Origin: Campylobacter aviculae
GTDB taxonomy: Bacteria > Campylobacterota > Campylobacteria > Campylobacterales > Campylobacteraceae
Direction: 5' to 3'
Assembly (NCBI RefSeq): GCF_005406215.1
Contig: NZ_NXMA01000002.1
Coordinates: 62,001 to 126,000, forward strand
DNA length: 64,000 nucleotides
Part shown: positions 1 through 10,642 of the stretch, one piece after another
Layout of the letters: every line of letters begins with the position of its first letter
Position numbering within the stretch: position 1 is the first letter of the stretch
The notes under the pieces: model-generated
What the model saw: the letters and a program-made list of their open reading frames with translations, nothing else
The model's database searches: none
Told to the model about the DNA's origin: nothing
Position numbers and translations under genes: made by a program

Positions 1-72
1 AGAAATTGTCCTTGCATAATATTTTCCTACAAAAATATAAAATTGCAAAATTATAGCAAGACAAAACAAATT

Positions 73-1105
73 TTAATCAATTAATTGCTTTAACTTATCT
101 AAACATTCCTCAATGATTCTATCAATCTCTTCCTTGCTTAACTCTTTTTGTGGTTTGGGGATAAAAACATAATTTTTATTAAAAGTTGGCCATTGCACAT
201 CATCCTTATAAGGATATAAACCTATACTTGGAATTTCAAGATTGGTAGCAAGGTGTATCGTTCCTGTGCTAGGACTAATCAGACATTTAGAGTAATTAAG
301 CAAGGCGACTAAATTTAAGATATCTTCATTATTTTTAAAGATAAAAATTTGTTTATTTAACAAAGTATCTAAGCTATTTATTTGCTCCATAAATTCTTGA
401 TGGACTGCTTCATAGGTAGGAATGATAACTTTTTTCATCAAACTGGCTTTACAAATTAAAGTGATGTAATCTTGAATGCTTAGATTATATGAAGTTGTGA
501 TAGCAAAAGGGTTGATCACGATAAAATCTTTTTCTTTTAACTTGTAAGAATTTAAGAAATTTTGAATAAAAATTTCATTCTCGGCTGAAATTTTGATTCT
601 AGTATCAAAGGATAAATTTTTAATTTTTTCATCAAAAAGTTTTGGATTGATTTTTCTTATACAATATGGCATTCTTGTTTTTATACTTTTATTTCTAAAA
701 AATCGCTTCTTAAAACTAAAAGTGATGCAACGCGGATGAAAAAAACTTATCCATTTAAGCCTAGCAATGATATACTTAGCATTACTTTGCAATAAGAATT
801 TAATTTCAAAAGATCTAGAATGATATGGAATAATATAATCAAAATGATAAGAATTAATTTTTTCTAAAATCGAAGTTAGATTTTCACTTTTAAAAGGATT
901 GATCACTTCAAATCCATCAACAAAATCTAAATTTTCTACAAGAGTTTGGATATTTTTTCTACAAAATATAATCACCTTGGCATTAAAAATTGCTTTGAGT
1001 GCATAAAGCATTTTTAAACTTGCAATCATATCTCCTATAGCATAAGGGCAATAATACCCTACGCAAAGTTGCTTATACCCCCCCCCGTAAATCTATACTT
1101 TTCAT
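73..1105 (-). CDS. Phase-variable GT9 (heptosyltransferase-family) glycosyltransferase, OFF in this sequence
   Basis: Probable cytoplasmic glycosyltransferase adding a sugar (heptose in most GT9 members) to lipooligosaccharide or another surface glycan. The start ATG at 1105 follows an AAGGAGA ribosome site. Codon 7 enters a run of nine G (minus strand), after which the reading frame stops at once. With eight G the frame runs on into the long open frame ending at 73, giving about 343 residues. The eight-G reading restores an N-terminal segment with the Gly-Asp pair (AIGDMIASLK) typical of GT9 proteins, and the C-terminal part carries SPSTGTIHLATNLEIPSIGL, matching the family's donor-binding region. 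It lies 16 bp downstream of the methyltransferase gene on the same strand, so it probably ends the purM operon. The acceptor sugar cannot be read from sequence. An internal start at 1029 would lack the GD motif. Confidence 0.8.
1078..1086 (-). repeat. Homopolymeric G9 phase-variation tract
   Basis: Nine C on the plus strand, read as G9 inside codons 7-10 of the GT9 gene. Nine G gives a stop directly after the tract and ten G a stop five codons later. Eight G opens the whole gene. Slipped-strand mispairing at poly-G tracts is the established on/off switch for Campylobacter surface-glycan genes. It is the only C/G run of this length I found in the window. Confidence 0.9.
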
Positions 1106-1121
1106 TATTTATCTCCTTTTC

Positions 1122-1865
1122 TTAATTGATACATTCACATAAAAACATTTCACTTGTATCATCTTTAGCAATTCTTTTGTCAAAAGAAGAATATATAAAA
1201 AAGCACTCAAAGTCAAGCTCTTGTAAAATATTTTTTATTTCTTTTAAATCATAAAGATGAATTTTAAAATCCATAGTTTCACTTTTTAAAAGCTTATCTT
1301 TATCGTATAATTCATAAATTGAAGGTGAAAATTGAGTCTTTGTAAGCTCATCATAATGATTTTTACTTTTCAAAAACAAGTCAAAATTTTGCTTTGTTTT
1401 AACACTAACGCTTATTTTATAATCCTCATCATCTTTACATTTTGTCGCTATAGTATCAAGCGCAAAGACCAATCTTCCACCTTTTACCAAAAAAGATTTT
1501 AGTTTTTTTAAAAACTCTTTACACTCATTTACATCACTAATCAAACAAATCGAACCCGAACTTATAAAAATATAATCAAAACGTTCATGAGTAAAAAAAT
1601 CTAAAACATCACTCTGCATAATCTTTGCGTTTGGCTCTTTTTCTTTTAGTTTTTCCAACATAAAAATAGAATTATCTACCCCGCTAATATCAAAACCGTG
1701 CTCTATAAAAGGGAGTAAAAAACGTCCACTTCCGCACATCATTTCTAAAATTTTATACTCTTTTTTAGCATAAGAAAGATAAAAATTTAATTCATCTTCA
1801 GGAGCCTTTGTATGCAAAATTTCATACATTTGCGTACATAAAACATCGTAATAATTTGCTTTCAC
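1122..1865 (-). CDS. Class I SAM-dependent methyltransferase
   Basis: A 247-residue soluble methyltransferase. Motif I (ILEMMCGSGRFLLPF) is at about residues 39-53. The acidic residue that binds the SAM ribose follows in DISGVDNS, and DVLDFF plus the hydrophobic strand DYIFISSGS complete a Rossmann-fold domain covering the first half. The C-terminal half is less conserved and probably binds the substrate. Start and purM stop overlap in ATGA, so the two are translationally coupled. The substrate is unknown. Its position before a phase-variable glycosyltransferase makes a small molecule or a sugar plausible, but that is only inference. Confidence 0.75.
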   Translation of the reverse strand: MKANYYDVLCTQMYEILHTKAPEDELNFYLSYAKKEYKILEMMCGSGRFLLPFIEHGFDISGVDNSIFMLEKLKEKEPNAKIMQSDVLDFFTHERFDYIFISSGSICLISDVNECKEFLKKLKSFLVKGGRLVFALDTIATKCKDDEDYKISVSVKTKQNFDLFLKSKNHYDELTKTQFSPSIYELYDKDKLLKSETMDFKIHLYDLKEIKNILQELDFECFFIYSSFDKRIAKDDTSEMFLCECIN

Positions 1866-2851
1866 TCTAAAACTATACCTTCATTGATCACAATTTCACC
1901 GATGATAAAAGCGTCGCTTGCCTCTAAAACCTTACTTACATTTGATGGATCAACTACCATCACTAAACCAACACCCATATTAAAACTTCTATACATTTCG
2001 CTTTCTTCAACTGCCTCGCCTATGGTATAGAAAATTTCAGGGGTTTTTAGATGATGTTTTCGGATAATGGCTCCCATTCCACGCGGTAAAACACGCGGTA
2101 AATTTTCAACCAAACCCCCACCGGTAATATGTGCTAAAGCATTGATAAAAGGTTTTAAAGTAAGAAATTCACGCACATAAATTCTTGTAGGCTCCAATAA
2201 AACATCGATTAAATTTTTCCCTTCTACTTTATCATCAAACTTCATCTTTAAACTTTCAAAAAGCACTTTCCTAGCTAAAGAATAGCCATTAGAATGAAGT
2301 CCAGAACTTGGAAGTGCTAATAAAATATCACCATTTTTTACAAATTTGCTTCGATCGATTTCATCTTCTTCAGCCATACCCACAGCAAAACCAGCAAGAT
2401 CAAAATCATCTTTTGCATACATTCCAGGCATTTCAGCAGTTTCACCGCCGATTAAAGCACAATTTGCCAACTTACAACCCTTAGCGATCCCTTTAACAAC
2501 GACTTTTGCAACATCCACTTCTAATTTAGCTGTAGCATAATAATCCAAAAAGAATAAAGGCGTAGCAAAATTGCAAATAAGATCATTCACGCACATTGCA
2601 ACCAAATCTTGCCCTATGGTGTCGTATTTCTTTGCATCTATAGCTAAGCGAAGTTTAGTCCCAACTCCATCTGTAGCACTTAACATCACAGGCTTTTTAA
2701 AGCCACTTGGCATTCTAAAAGCACCTGAAAAAGATCCTATGCCACCGATAACATTTTCATTAAAAGTTTCTTTTACGAGTGGCTTTATAGCTTCAACAAA
2801 AGCATTACCATTATCTATACTCACTCCAGCATCTTCGTATGAAATTTTCAT
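1862..2851 (-). CDS. purM: Phosphoribosylformylglycinamidine cyclo-ligase (AIR synthetase)
   Basis: Fifth step of de novo purine synthesis: closes FGAM to aminoimidazole ribonucleotide using ATP, in the cytoplasm. The 329 residues are a normal family length. Recognisable blocks are GGIGSFSGAF near residue 37, SATDGVGTKLRLA near 58, LIGGETAEMPGMY near 134 and HITGGGLVENLPRVLP near 241. The start ATG at 2851 follows AAAGGAAA. It is divergent from coaE and is followed by the methyltransferase gene with a 4-bp overlap, so it is the first gene of a minus-strand operon. Confidence 0.96.
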   Translation of the reverse strand: MKISYEDAGVSIDNGNAFVEAIKPLVKETFNENVIGGIGSFSGAFRMPSGFKKPVMLSATDGVGTKLRLAIDAKKYDTIGQDLVAMCVNDLICNFATPLFFLDYYATAKLEVDVAKVVVKGIAKGCKLANCALIGGETAEMPGMYAKDDFDLAGFAVGMAEEDEIDRSKFVKNGDILLALPSSGLHSNGYSLARKVLFESLKMKFDDKVEGKNLIDVLLEPTRIYVREFLTLKPFINALAHITGGGLVENLPRVLPRGMGAIIRKHHLKTPEIFYTIGEAVEESEMYRSFNMGVGLVMVVDPSNVSKVLEASDAFIIGEIVINEGIVLE

Positions 2852-2911
2852 TAATTTTCCTTTAAGAAATAAAAAGTTATTTTAACGAAAAAAGTTTTAA
2901 TAAGGCATAAG

Positions 2912-3523
2912 ATGAAGAATGCTTTTTTTGTAACCGCTTCAATCGCTTGTGGCAAAAGCACTTTTATACAAATTGCAAATTCTATGGGATTTCAAAGCAT
3001 CAGTGCAGATGAAATCGCTCATGAAATTTTAGATCAGCACTCTTTAGAACTTGCACAAATGTTTTCAAAATTCAATACAAAAAATCAAAAATTATTAAAA
3101 GAAAACAAAAAAATCGATAGAAAAGTTCTTGGCGATATTGTCTTTAATAACCAAAAAGCAAAAAAAATATTAGAAGATTTTACCCACCCAAAAATTAGAA
3201 TGCAAATTTTAGAGCAAATGCAAATTTTAGAAAAACAAAATAAACCCTATTTCATTGAAATTCCACTTTTTTTTGAAAGCAAGGCTTATGAGAATTTAGG
3301 CAAAGTGATCTTGATATATTCCCCTAAAGAATTAAGTTTAGAAAGACTTATGAAAAGGGATAATTTAAATTTAAAAGCTGCCAAAGAAAGGCTTTATTCT
3401 CAAATGGATATCGAAGAAAAACTTAAAAAAGCGGATTTGATTGTAAAAAATACTGGCTCTTATGCCGATTTTGAAAAAGAATGTATCCAAATGATACAAA
3501 AAATATCCAAAGGAATAATTTGA
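2912..3523 (+). CDS. coaE: Dephospho-CoA kinase
   Basis: Last step of coenzyme A synthesis: phosphorylates the ribose 3'-hydroxyl of dephospho-CoA with ATP. The protein has 203 residues. The P-loop is ASIACGKST near residues 9-17, where most bacteria have GGIGSGKST; the lysine and serine that hold the phosphates are intact. ISADEIAHEIL carries the substrate-binding acidic residue, and FTHPKIR and ERLMKRD are typical kinase/lid segments. The stop overlaps the TTG start of dapF, so the two are coupled. The start follows an AAGG motif. Confidence 0.93.
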   Translation: MKNAFFVTASIACGKSTFIQIANSMGFQSISADEIAHEILDQHSLELAQMFSKFNTKNQKLLKENKKIDRKVLGDIVFNNQKAKKILEDFTHPKIRMQILEQMQILEKQNKPYFIEIPLFFESKAYENLGKVILIYSPKELSLERLMKRDNLNLKAAKERLYSQMDIEEKLKKADLIVKNTGSYADFEKECIQMIQKISKGII

Positions 3524-4269
3524 AATTTTATAAATATTGTGCCAATGGTAATGATTTTATCATTACAAATGCTGATAAAAAAGAAAATAGAAGTGAGTTA
3601 GCTAAAGAAATTTGCGATCGCTACAAAGGCATAGGTGCGGATGGTTTTATCGTGATTTTACCTCATGAAAAATACGATTTTGAATGGGAATTTTATAACA
3701 ATGATGGCTCTTATGCGAGTATGTGTGGCAATGGCTCAAGAGCTGCGGCACATTTTGCACATCATATCAATAAAACGCCATCAAAAATGACTTTTTTAAC
3801 TGGAGCAGGTGCGATCAAAGCTGAAGTTGAAAATGATTTGGTAGAAATTTCATTTGGACAAGTTAAAAATATAAAAAGCCCATTTGAAGAATTTGGAAAA
3901 ACTTGGCAAATTTGCGATACTGGAGTGCCACATTTGGTGCATTTTTGCAAAAATTTAGATAAATTTGATATCATACTCTGTGAGAAAATGAGAAAAAAAT
4001 ATAATGCAAATGTCAATTTTGCAAAAATTATAAATCAAAATTCTTTAGAAGTTCGCACTTTTGAACGCGGTGTTGAAAATGAAACTTTAGCTTGTGGAAC
4101 GGGAATGGGAGCTTGTTTTTATCTTGCTTTTTTAGAACAAAAAATTCAAGATAAAGCTAGTGTGATTCCAAAAAGCGGAGAAAAAGTTGATTTTAGATTA
4201 GAGCATGAAAAATTGTTTTTTAAAGGAAAGGTAAGATACTGTTTTGAAGCAAATTATAATTTTTCTTAG
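3520..4269 (+). CDS. dapF: Diaminopimelate epimerase
   Basis: Converts LL- to meso-diaminopimelate for lysine and peptidoglycan synthesis, without cofactor, using two cysteines. They are visible in MCGNGSRAAAHF (Cys about 69) and ETLACGTGMGA (Cys about 192). I chose the TTG at 3520 because an AAAGGAA ribosome site sits just upstream and the protein then begins KFYKYCANGNDF, the normal family start at 249 residues. A longer open frame from ATG 3481 would run through the end of coaE. TTGA forms a 4-bp overlap with the coaE stop. Confidence 0.94.
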   Translation: MKFYKYCANGNDFIITNADKKENRSELAKEICDRYKGIGADGFIVILPHEKYDFEWEFYNNDGSYASMCGNGSRAAAHFAHHINKTPSKMTFLTGAGAIKAEVENDLVEISFGQVKNIKSPFEEFGKTWQICDTGVPHLVHFCKNLDKFDIILCEKMRKKYNANVNFAKIINQNSLEVRTFERGVENETLACGTGMGACFYLAFLEQKIQDKASVIPKSGEKVDFRLEHEKLFFKGKVRYCFEANYNFS

Positions 4270-5005
4270 TCTTTTTTTGAGTCAAATTTTTGCTACATCA
4301 AATTTAGAATATGGCTTTGGGGAAGATTATTATAATTTAAGTACAGAAGAAAAAAGGAAAATTTTTTTTGTTAAAATGAATGCAATGTTTGATGAAAGCT
4401 TTAAAGAAATTGCCAAAGAGCAAGATTTCATCAATGCATTTTTCAAATATGAATTTCAAAATGGTTTTAGATTGACAAATCAAGAAACTTTAGATAAACT
4501 CTTAGAACTTAGAGAAAAATATCGCGTAGAAAATCTCTTTGATTTTCATGAATATAAAAAAAGAATTGCTCTTGTTCCTAAATCTATGGGTATAGCACAG
4601 GCTTTAGTCGAAAGTGCAACCGGCACTAGTCGTTTTGCAAGAGAAGCAAATAATCTTTTTGGGGAATGGACTTGGGGAGATAAAGGCTTAATCCCTGATT
4701 CAAGACATCCTAATAAAAAACATAAAATTAAAATTTTTGATTCCTTGCAAGATAGTGTCAATTCTTATGTTTTAAATTTAAACAGACATTTTGCTTACGC
4801 TGATTTTAGAGAAGCAAGATATAAAGATATGAAGCAAGGTAAAAAAATTCAAGGTTTAGAGGCTATAAAAACATTGCACGCCTATTCTGAACTTAAAGGA
4901 CATTATATAAAACTCGTTACAAAAATTATAGATAAATACAATCTTGAAAAATATGATAATTTAAATTTCAAACCAAGCTCAGAACTTTTTAAAACTAAAA
5001 ACTAA
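4244..5005 (+). CDS. Secreted Bax-like glucosaminidase-domain protein
   Basis: A 253-residue exported protein. A signal peptide (MKQIIIFLSLFLSQIFA) is followed by a helical stretch and then a glucosaminidase/Bax-type core: GIAQALVESATGTSRFA, NNLFGEWTWG and DSVNSYVLNLNRHFAY. The glutamate in ALVESATG matches the catalytic position of the family. It probably trims peptidoglycan in the periplasm. The TTG start at 4244 lies inside dapF (26-bp overlap). The 3' end overlaps the convergent downstream gene by 11 bp. The hydrolase activity is inferred from the motif only. Confidence 0.8.
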   Translation: MKQIIIFLSLFLSQIFATSNLEYGFGEDYYNLSTEEKRKIFFVKMNAMFDESFKEIAKEQDFINAFFKYEFQNGFRLTNQETLDKLLELREKYRVENLFDFHEYKKRIALVPKSMGIAQALVESATGTSRFAREANNLFGEWTWGDKGLIPDSRHPNKKHKIKIFDSLQDSVNSYVLNLNRHFAYADFREARYKDMKQGKKIQGLEAIKTLHAYSELKGHYIKLVTKIIDKYNLEKYDNLNFKPSSELFKTKN

Positions 5006-6030
5006 GTGCGAATTTATCAAAAGGCAAAATTTCGAATTTAACCCCTTGTTCGAAAAAACTATCTTCACTCGAAAGGGTGATAAATATCACATTATAAATT
5101 CCTAATTCTAAAGCCTTGGAAAGAATTTTTCTAGCACGAATTTTAATCAAATCAATATCCAAAGTCGGACTAGAAATATAAGCGATTTTTAATCTTTTAT
5201 TGAAAAAATGAAAATATTTATTGTAAAAAAAATCTTCTTGAAATTTAAATAACTCATTTAAAATTACATTTTCAAATAAATGTGCAAAATCCTTATAAAT
5301 ACAAAGATTATTCCTTAAACCAAAATCCCTAAAATAAATCTTTTGAAGTTTTTTTTCACCATGTATAATAGGATAAATGATATAGCGATTTTCAAGCTCT
5401 TTTATAGTATGATAAACACTATCTTTTGAAGTTTTTATTCTCGTTTTAAGTTCTAAAAATAATTTAGCAATGCTGATTTGCTGCCCTAGATTTTTGGCTA
5501 AATATTTTAAAATTTCAAGCTCTAAAAAATTAAAACTTTGTCTTAAAAGCTCATTTTTTTGACTCAATTCACTGCGTCCAGTTTGCAAAAAAAGCCCTAC
5601 TAAGTGATTGATGGGTAGATTTTTTTTATTGATACTTATAAATTCTTCAAAATCAAAATAATCAAGCCAAAGTTCTTTAAAATCTTTAAAACGCAAATCT
5701 TTTTTATCTGTGCTTACTATAATAGGAATTTTGACATCTTGCAAATCCAAAGTAAAATCGATACCATAAAGGCAAAGAATTTTGATTTGATGATGATTTT
5801 GTAAAAAAACTCCAAGTTGTTTTAAACTCTCTTTTTCAAAACGTATATCACTTAAATTTAAAAATAAAATTTCTTCGGGTTTAAATTGGGATAGATAATT
5901 AAAAATTAAGGTTTTTTTACCTGATTTTTTAGGGCCTTTGGATGATATTGGCTTGTGAAATTTGCACCTTTCTTTCATAGCTTATTTCAAATTTGGGTGC
6001 ATTTTCATAGAAAAAATTCAATACTTTCAT
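4995..6030 (-). pseudogene. Frameshifted AAA-type ATPase/HTH gene (Cj1533c-like)
   Basis: A good start (AAAAGGAAAAAA then ATG at 6030) opens a frame reading MKVLNFFYENAPKFEISYE. This frame terminates at about 5932, just as the P-loop begins in the next frame (KGPKKSGKKT). The ORF from 5978 therefore lacks a ribosome site and begins in scrambled sequence. Joining the frames by a single-base change between about 5940 and 5978 gives about 344 residues, the architecture of AAA_14-like ATPases: N-terminal P-loop domain, then a winged-helix region (QISIAKLFLELKTRIKTSKDSVYHTI) and a DUF4143-like tail. The Walker A motif ends GKKT where GKTT or GKST is usual, so even the intact form may be a weak ATPase. 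No function is known to me. Confidence 0.65.
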
Positions 6031-6069
6031 TTTTTTCCTTTTAAAAAGGATATTATAATAATTTTTTCT

Positions 6070-7486
<1,417 letters not shown>

Positions 7487-7534
7487 TCATAAATTTATCT
7501 AATAACTATTATACTCTTTTTATTTAAAAAATGG

Positions 7535-8755
7535 TTAGGATTTTAAAATATTTTTTAAAATCAATTTCCCCACTTCAACACCAGGCTGATTGTAGGTATT
7601 AATACCTAGCATTATGCCACAAGCTGAGGCAAAAAGCTCATAATAATACATCAAATAACCCGCATGCCAAGCATCAAGTTTTTCCATTTCTATAACATCT
7701 ACGCTTAAATTTTCAGAAATCAAAGCATGCATTGTCGTATCACATTGTGCGTTTAAAAGATCGTGTAAATTGACTTTATTGCTCAAAGAATCTAAAAATT
7801 TAAAATGAATATCAGGAATTATAGGCGATTTTTCATTGTCTTTTACTTTTAAAAAAGTAATGGTTTTATTTTTTGGGCCATCCATGATTAATTGCAAGAA
7901 ACTATGCTGATCCCTTGCACCTATTAAAGCAATGGGCGTAAGTCCTATGCGTTTATAACCTTGCTTTTTTCCAAGACTTTCTGCGATTAATTGAATATAC
8001 CACTCATTAAAACCCTTAAAAACATCATCATAGGAAAAAAGTACATTGATATTTGCATTTTTATGCGTGCAATAATGATAAGCCTTTTGTAAAATTTCCT
8101 CTTTTTTATGGATAAAAAAATCATCAAAACAAGCCTTAGCACCTTCTAAAAGAGCTTTTACATCATAGCCACAAAAACAAAGTGGCACAATACCAACAGC
8201 TGAAAGAACACTAAAGCGTCCTCCAACATTTGAAGGAATAAAAAAACTTTTAATGCCTAAATTTTCACCTTCTTGATGCAATTTAGAATTCTCATCCGTA
8301 ATAAAAACAAAATATTTTTTTAAATTAGAAATTTCAATCTTAAAATAATCAATGATCAATTTAAAAAGCGAAACAACCTCTATAGTGCTACCTGTTTTAC
8401 TTGTGATTAAAAATAAACTTTCTTCTAAATTGAGTTTTTCCAGTACAGAAAATAAAGAATAAGTACTTGTATTATCAAGGATAAAAAGCTCTTTATCCTT
8501 GCTTTTTTGATTTAAAAGCATATCTTTTAAAGCCTTAACCCCACAACTTGATCCGCCCATTCCAATCAAAATAATATTTCTAACATGATCTTGTTTTTTG
8601 ATAAATTCTAAACTTTCTTCAATGAGTGGCAAACTCGTATTAAAAAGATGATAATACCCTATTTCACCGCTTTGAACCTCATCATTGATGCGATAAGCAT
8701 AAGAAGTAATGGTAGAAAATTCTACTTTTTTAAAAAAAATCGAATTTTTTAGCAT
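7535..8755 (-). CDS. pgi: Glucose-6-phosphate isomerase
   Basis: Interconverts glucose-6-phosphate and fructose-6-phosphate; in Campylobacter mainly gluconeogenic, feeding capsule and LOS sugars. The 406 residues are short compared with the ~550 of E. coli but normal for the compact epsilonproteobacterial form. Sugar-phosphate binding is seen in ITSKTGSTIEV, and family signatures in GGRFSVLSAVGIVPL and INTYNQPGVEVGK. It overlaps galU by 7 bp (galU upstream), so the two form one operon making activated glucose. Confidence 0.95.
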   Translation of the reverse strand: MLKNSIFFKKVEFSTITSYAYRINDEVQSGEIGYYHLFNTSLPLIEESLEFIKKQDHVRNIILIGMGGSSCGVKALKDMLLNQKSKDKELFILDNTSTYSLFSVLEKLNLEESLFLITSKTGSTIEVVSLFKLIIDYFKIEISNLKKYFVFITDENSKLHQEGENLGIKSFFIPSNVGGRFSVLSAVGIVPLCFCGYDVKALLEGAKACFDDFFIHKKEEILQKAYHYCTHKNANINVLFSYDDVFKGFNEWYIQLIAESLGKKQGYKRIGLTPIALIGARDQHSFLQLIMDGPKNKTITFLKVKDNEKSPIIPDIHFKFLDSLSNKVNLHDLLNAQCDTTMHALISENLSVDVIEMEKLDAWHAGYLMYYYELFASACGIMLGINTYNQPGVEVGKLILKNILKS

Positions 8756-9573
8756 TTACTCTTCTCATAAAAATAATTTGTCGCCTCGACAAAACCTTCA
8801 ACACTACCGCAATCAAAACGCCTTCCCTCAAATTTATAAGCCAAAACCATACCATTAGTTGCTTGCGTTAAAAGTGCGTCGGTAAGTTGAATTTCTCCAT
8901 TTTTACCCGCGTTTGTATTTTCTAAAATTCCAAAAATATCCGGAGTTAAAATATATCTTCCAATGATAGCTAAATTACTCGGAGCTTCATCAGGATCAGG
9001 CTTTTCTATCATAGAATTTACCATGATCAAATTCTCCTCTACTGTATTTCCAGCGATCACTCCATAATTACAAACTTGTTCTTTTGGTACCTCCATAACC
9101 GCTATAACAGTACAACGATATTTTTCATAAATCTTAACCATTTGTGCCATTACATTTAAGCCGTTTTCATTCACGCATAAATCATCAGCTAAAATAACCC
9201 CAAATGCTTCATCTCCGGTTAAAGGTTTTCCTTTAAGCACGGCATCCCCTAAGCCACGCATTTCATTTTGACGTGTAAAAGTAAAGGTACATTGATCGAT
9301 TAAAGATCGTATGTCTTTAAGTAAGTATTCTTTTTTTGTCCCAGAAATTTGATGTTCTAATTCATAAGAAATATCAAAATAATCCTCTAAAGCTCTCTTA
9401 CCTCTTCCTGTGACAAAGCCCATATTATCCATTCCAGCTTCTAAAGCCTCATCAACTCCATAATGGATTAAGGGTTTAGTAAGTATAGGCAACATTTCTT
9501 TAGGCAGACTTTTTGTAGCAGGTAAAAATCTAGTCCCATAACCAGCCGCGGGAAAAATACAAGTTTGAAGCAT
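8749..9573 (-). CDS. galU: UTP-glucose-1-phosphate uridylyltransferase
   Basis: Makes UDP-glucose from UTP and glucose-1-phosphate for LOS, capsule and glycoprotein glycans. The 274 residues begin with the nucleotidyltransferase signature FPAAGYGTRFLPATKSLPKEMLPI (spanning residues 6-29). FGVILADDLC holds the metal-binding aspartates, and MIEKPDPDEAPSNLAIIGRYI the sugar site. It is the first gene of the galU-pgi pair, with an ATG preceded by AAAGGAT. Confidence 0.95.
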   Translation of the reverse strand: MLQTCIFPAAGYGTRFLPATKSLPKEMLPILTKPLIHYGVDEALEAGMDNMGFVTGRGKRALEDYFDISYELEHQISGTKKEYLLKDIRSLIDQCTFTFTRQNEMRGLGDAVLKGKPLTGDEAFGVILADDLCVNENGLNVMAQMVKIYEKYRCTVIAVMEVPKEQVCNYGVIAGNTVEENLIMVNSMIEKPDPDEAPSNLAIIGRYILTPDIFGILENTNAGKNGEIQLTDALLTQATNGMVLAYKFEGRRFDCGSVEGFVEATNYFYEKSKC

Positions 9574-9661
9574 AATAATCCTTTAATTTTTAACTAAAAA
9601 ATCTTTAATATTTAAATTAAAATCGTTTTAATCTTAAAACAATGATTTTACAAAATTTATG

Positions 9662-10642
9662 TTAATCTAAAAAATAAATAGCATCTTGATTAAACGCAAG
9701 AAGAATTTCGTCATACAAATTTAAACCGCTTTGGCTAAATTGATCTTGATTTAAGCCAAATTCTAAAATTTTATCTTGAGTTTTAATACGTACAAAAACA
9801 AAATCTTTTCTAGTTCTTAAAGCTATAATTAAACATTTATCAATTATAAAATCAAAAGCATAATCTAAATTATCTTTTTCTTTTGCAAAAGAAATTTTAT
9901 AAGGATTTATGGCTATTTTGCTTGAATTTTTTTTCATATAAGGGCTAAAATCCATAAAACGATCAAAATAAATTCCCTTATTTTCAAGATCAAAAACATT
10001 AGTATTTTCAAATTCCAAAATTTCACCAGAATGCAAATAATATCTTTTTTGCGCTAAAGAATCTAAAAAAACTTTATCATGACTTGCAATTAAAAAGCCA
10101 CTATTGTAAGTTTTTTGCATAAATAAAATTGCTTTTTTAAACAAAATGGCTGTTTTTTGATCTAAAAAAGCGCTAGGCTCATCCAATAAATAATACTTCG
10201 CACGAACACTCAAAGCCAAAGCAAAGGCAAGTTTTTGACTTTGTCCTGAAGAAAGTTCATTGGGATGTTTTTTAAGTAAACTTTTATCAATCTCAAGCAA
10301 ATTAAAAGTTTCATCGATACGATTTTGACTTTCTTTTAAATCGATTTTATAAGTTTTTAAAAGAAATAAAAAATTTTTTTCAATACTGCGATTGAGAAAT
10401 ATAGGTTCTGGAAAAAGAAGATAAATTTGACGCTTTTCATCTGAATTTAAATGCGTTTTTCCAAAATAAGAAATATTTTCAAAATCCCCTTCAAGAAATT
10501 TAAGTATTCTTAAAAGCGTGGATTTTCCACTCCCATTTAAACCCATTAAAATACTGATTTTGCTAGTATCTAAAACTAATTTTTTAATATTTAAAATATT
10601 TTTTTGATCATAGCTAAAGCTAAAATTATTAAGCTCTATCAC
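9662..10642 (-). CDS. tupC: Tungstate ABC transporter, ATP-binding protein
   Basis: Energises tungstate (possibly also molybdate) import. Walker A is GLNGSGKSTLL near residue 35, the ABC signature LSSGQSQKLAFALAL near 131, and Walker B YYLLDEPSAFLD near 151, followed by the switch histidine in IASHDKVF. A C-terminal extension of about 90 residues (from about 235) follows the ABC core and may be a regulatory or oxyanion-sensing region. Its start is adjacent to the tupB stop with no gap. The partner tupA is divergent. Confidence 0.9.
   Translation of the reverse strand: MIELNNFSFSYDQKNILNIKKLVLDTSKISILMGLNGSGKSTLLRILKFLEGDFENISYFGKTHLNSDEKRQIYLLFPEPIFLNRSIEKNFLFLLKTYKIDLKESQNRIDETFNLLEIDKSLLKKHPNELSSGQSQKLAFALALSVRAKYYLLDEPSAFLDQKTAILFKKAILFMQKTYNSGFLIASHDKVFLDSLAQKRYYLHSGEILEFENTNVFDLENKGIYFDRFMDFSPYMKKNSSKIAINPYKISFAKEKDNLDYAFDFIIDKCLIIALRTRKDFVFVRIKTQDKILEFGLNQDQFSQSGLNLYDEILLAFNQDAIYFLD

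Noticed and set aside
1-72. Left-edge sequence as gene or promoter
   Set aside because: Too short and AT-rich to call anything.
2346-2885. Plus-strand frames inside purM (64 and 104 codons)
   Set aside because: Antisense of a strongly conserved gene, no recognisable protein features or ribosome sites.
7731-7790. Possible second phase-variable tract
   Set aside because: Inspection of the whole window shows no other G/C run of eight or more; other runs are A/T and within normal coding sequence.
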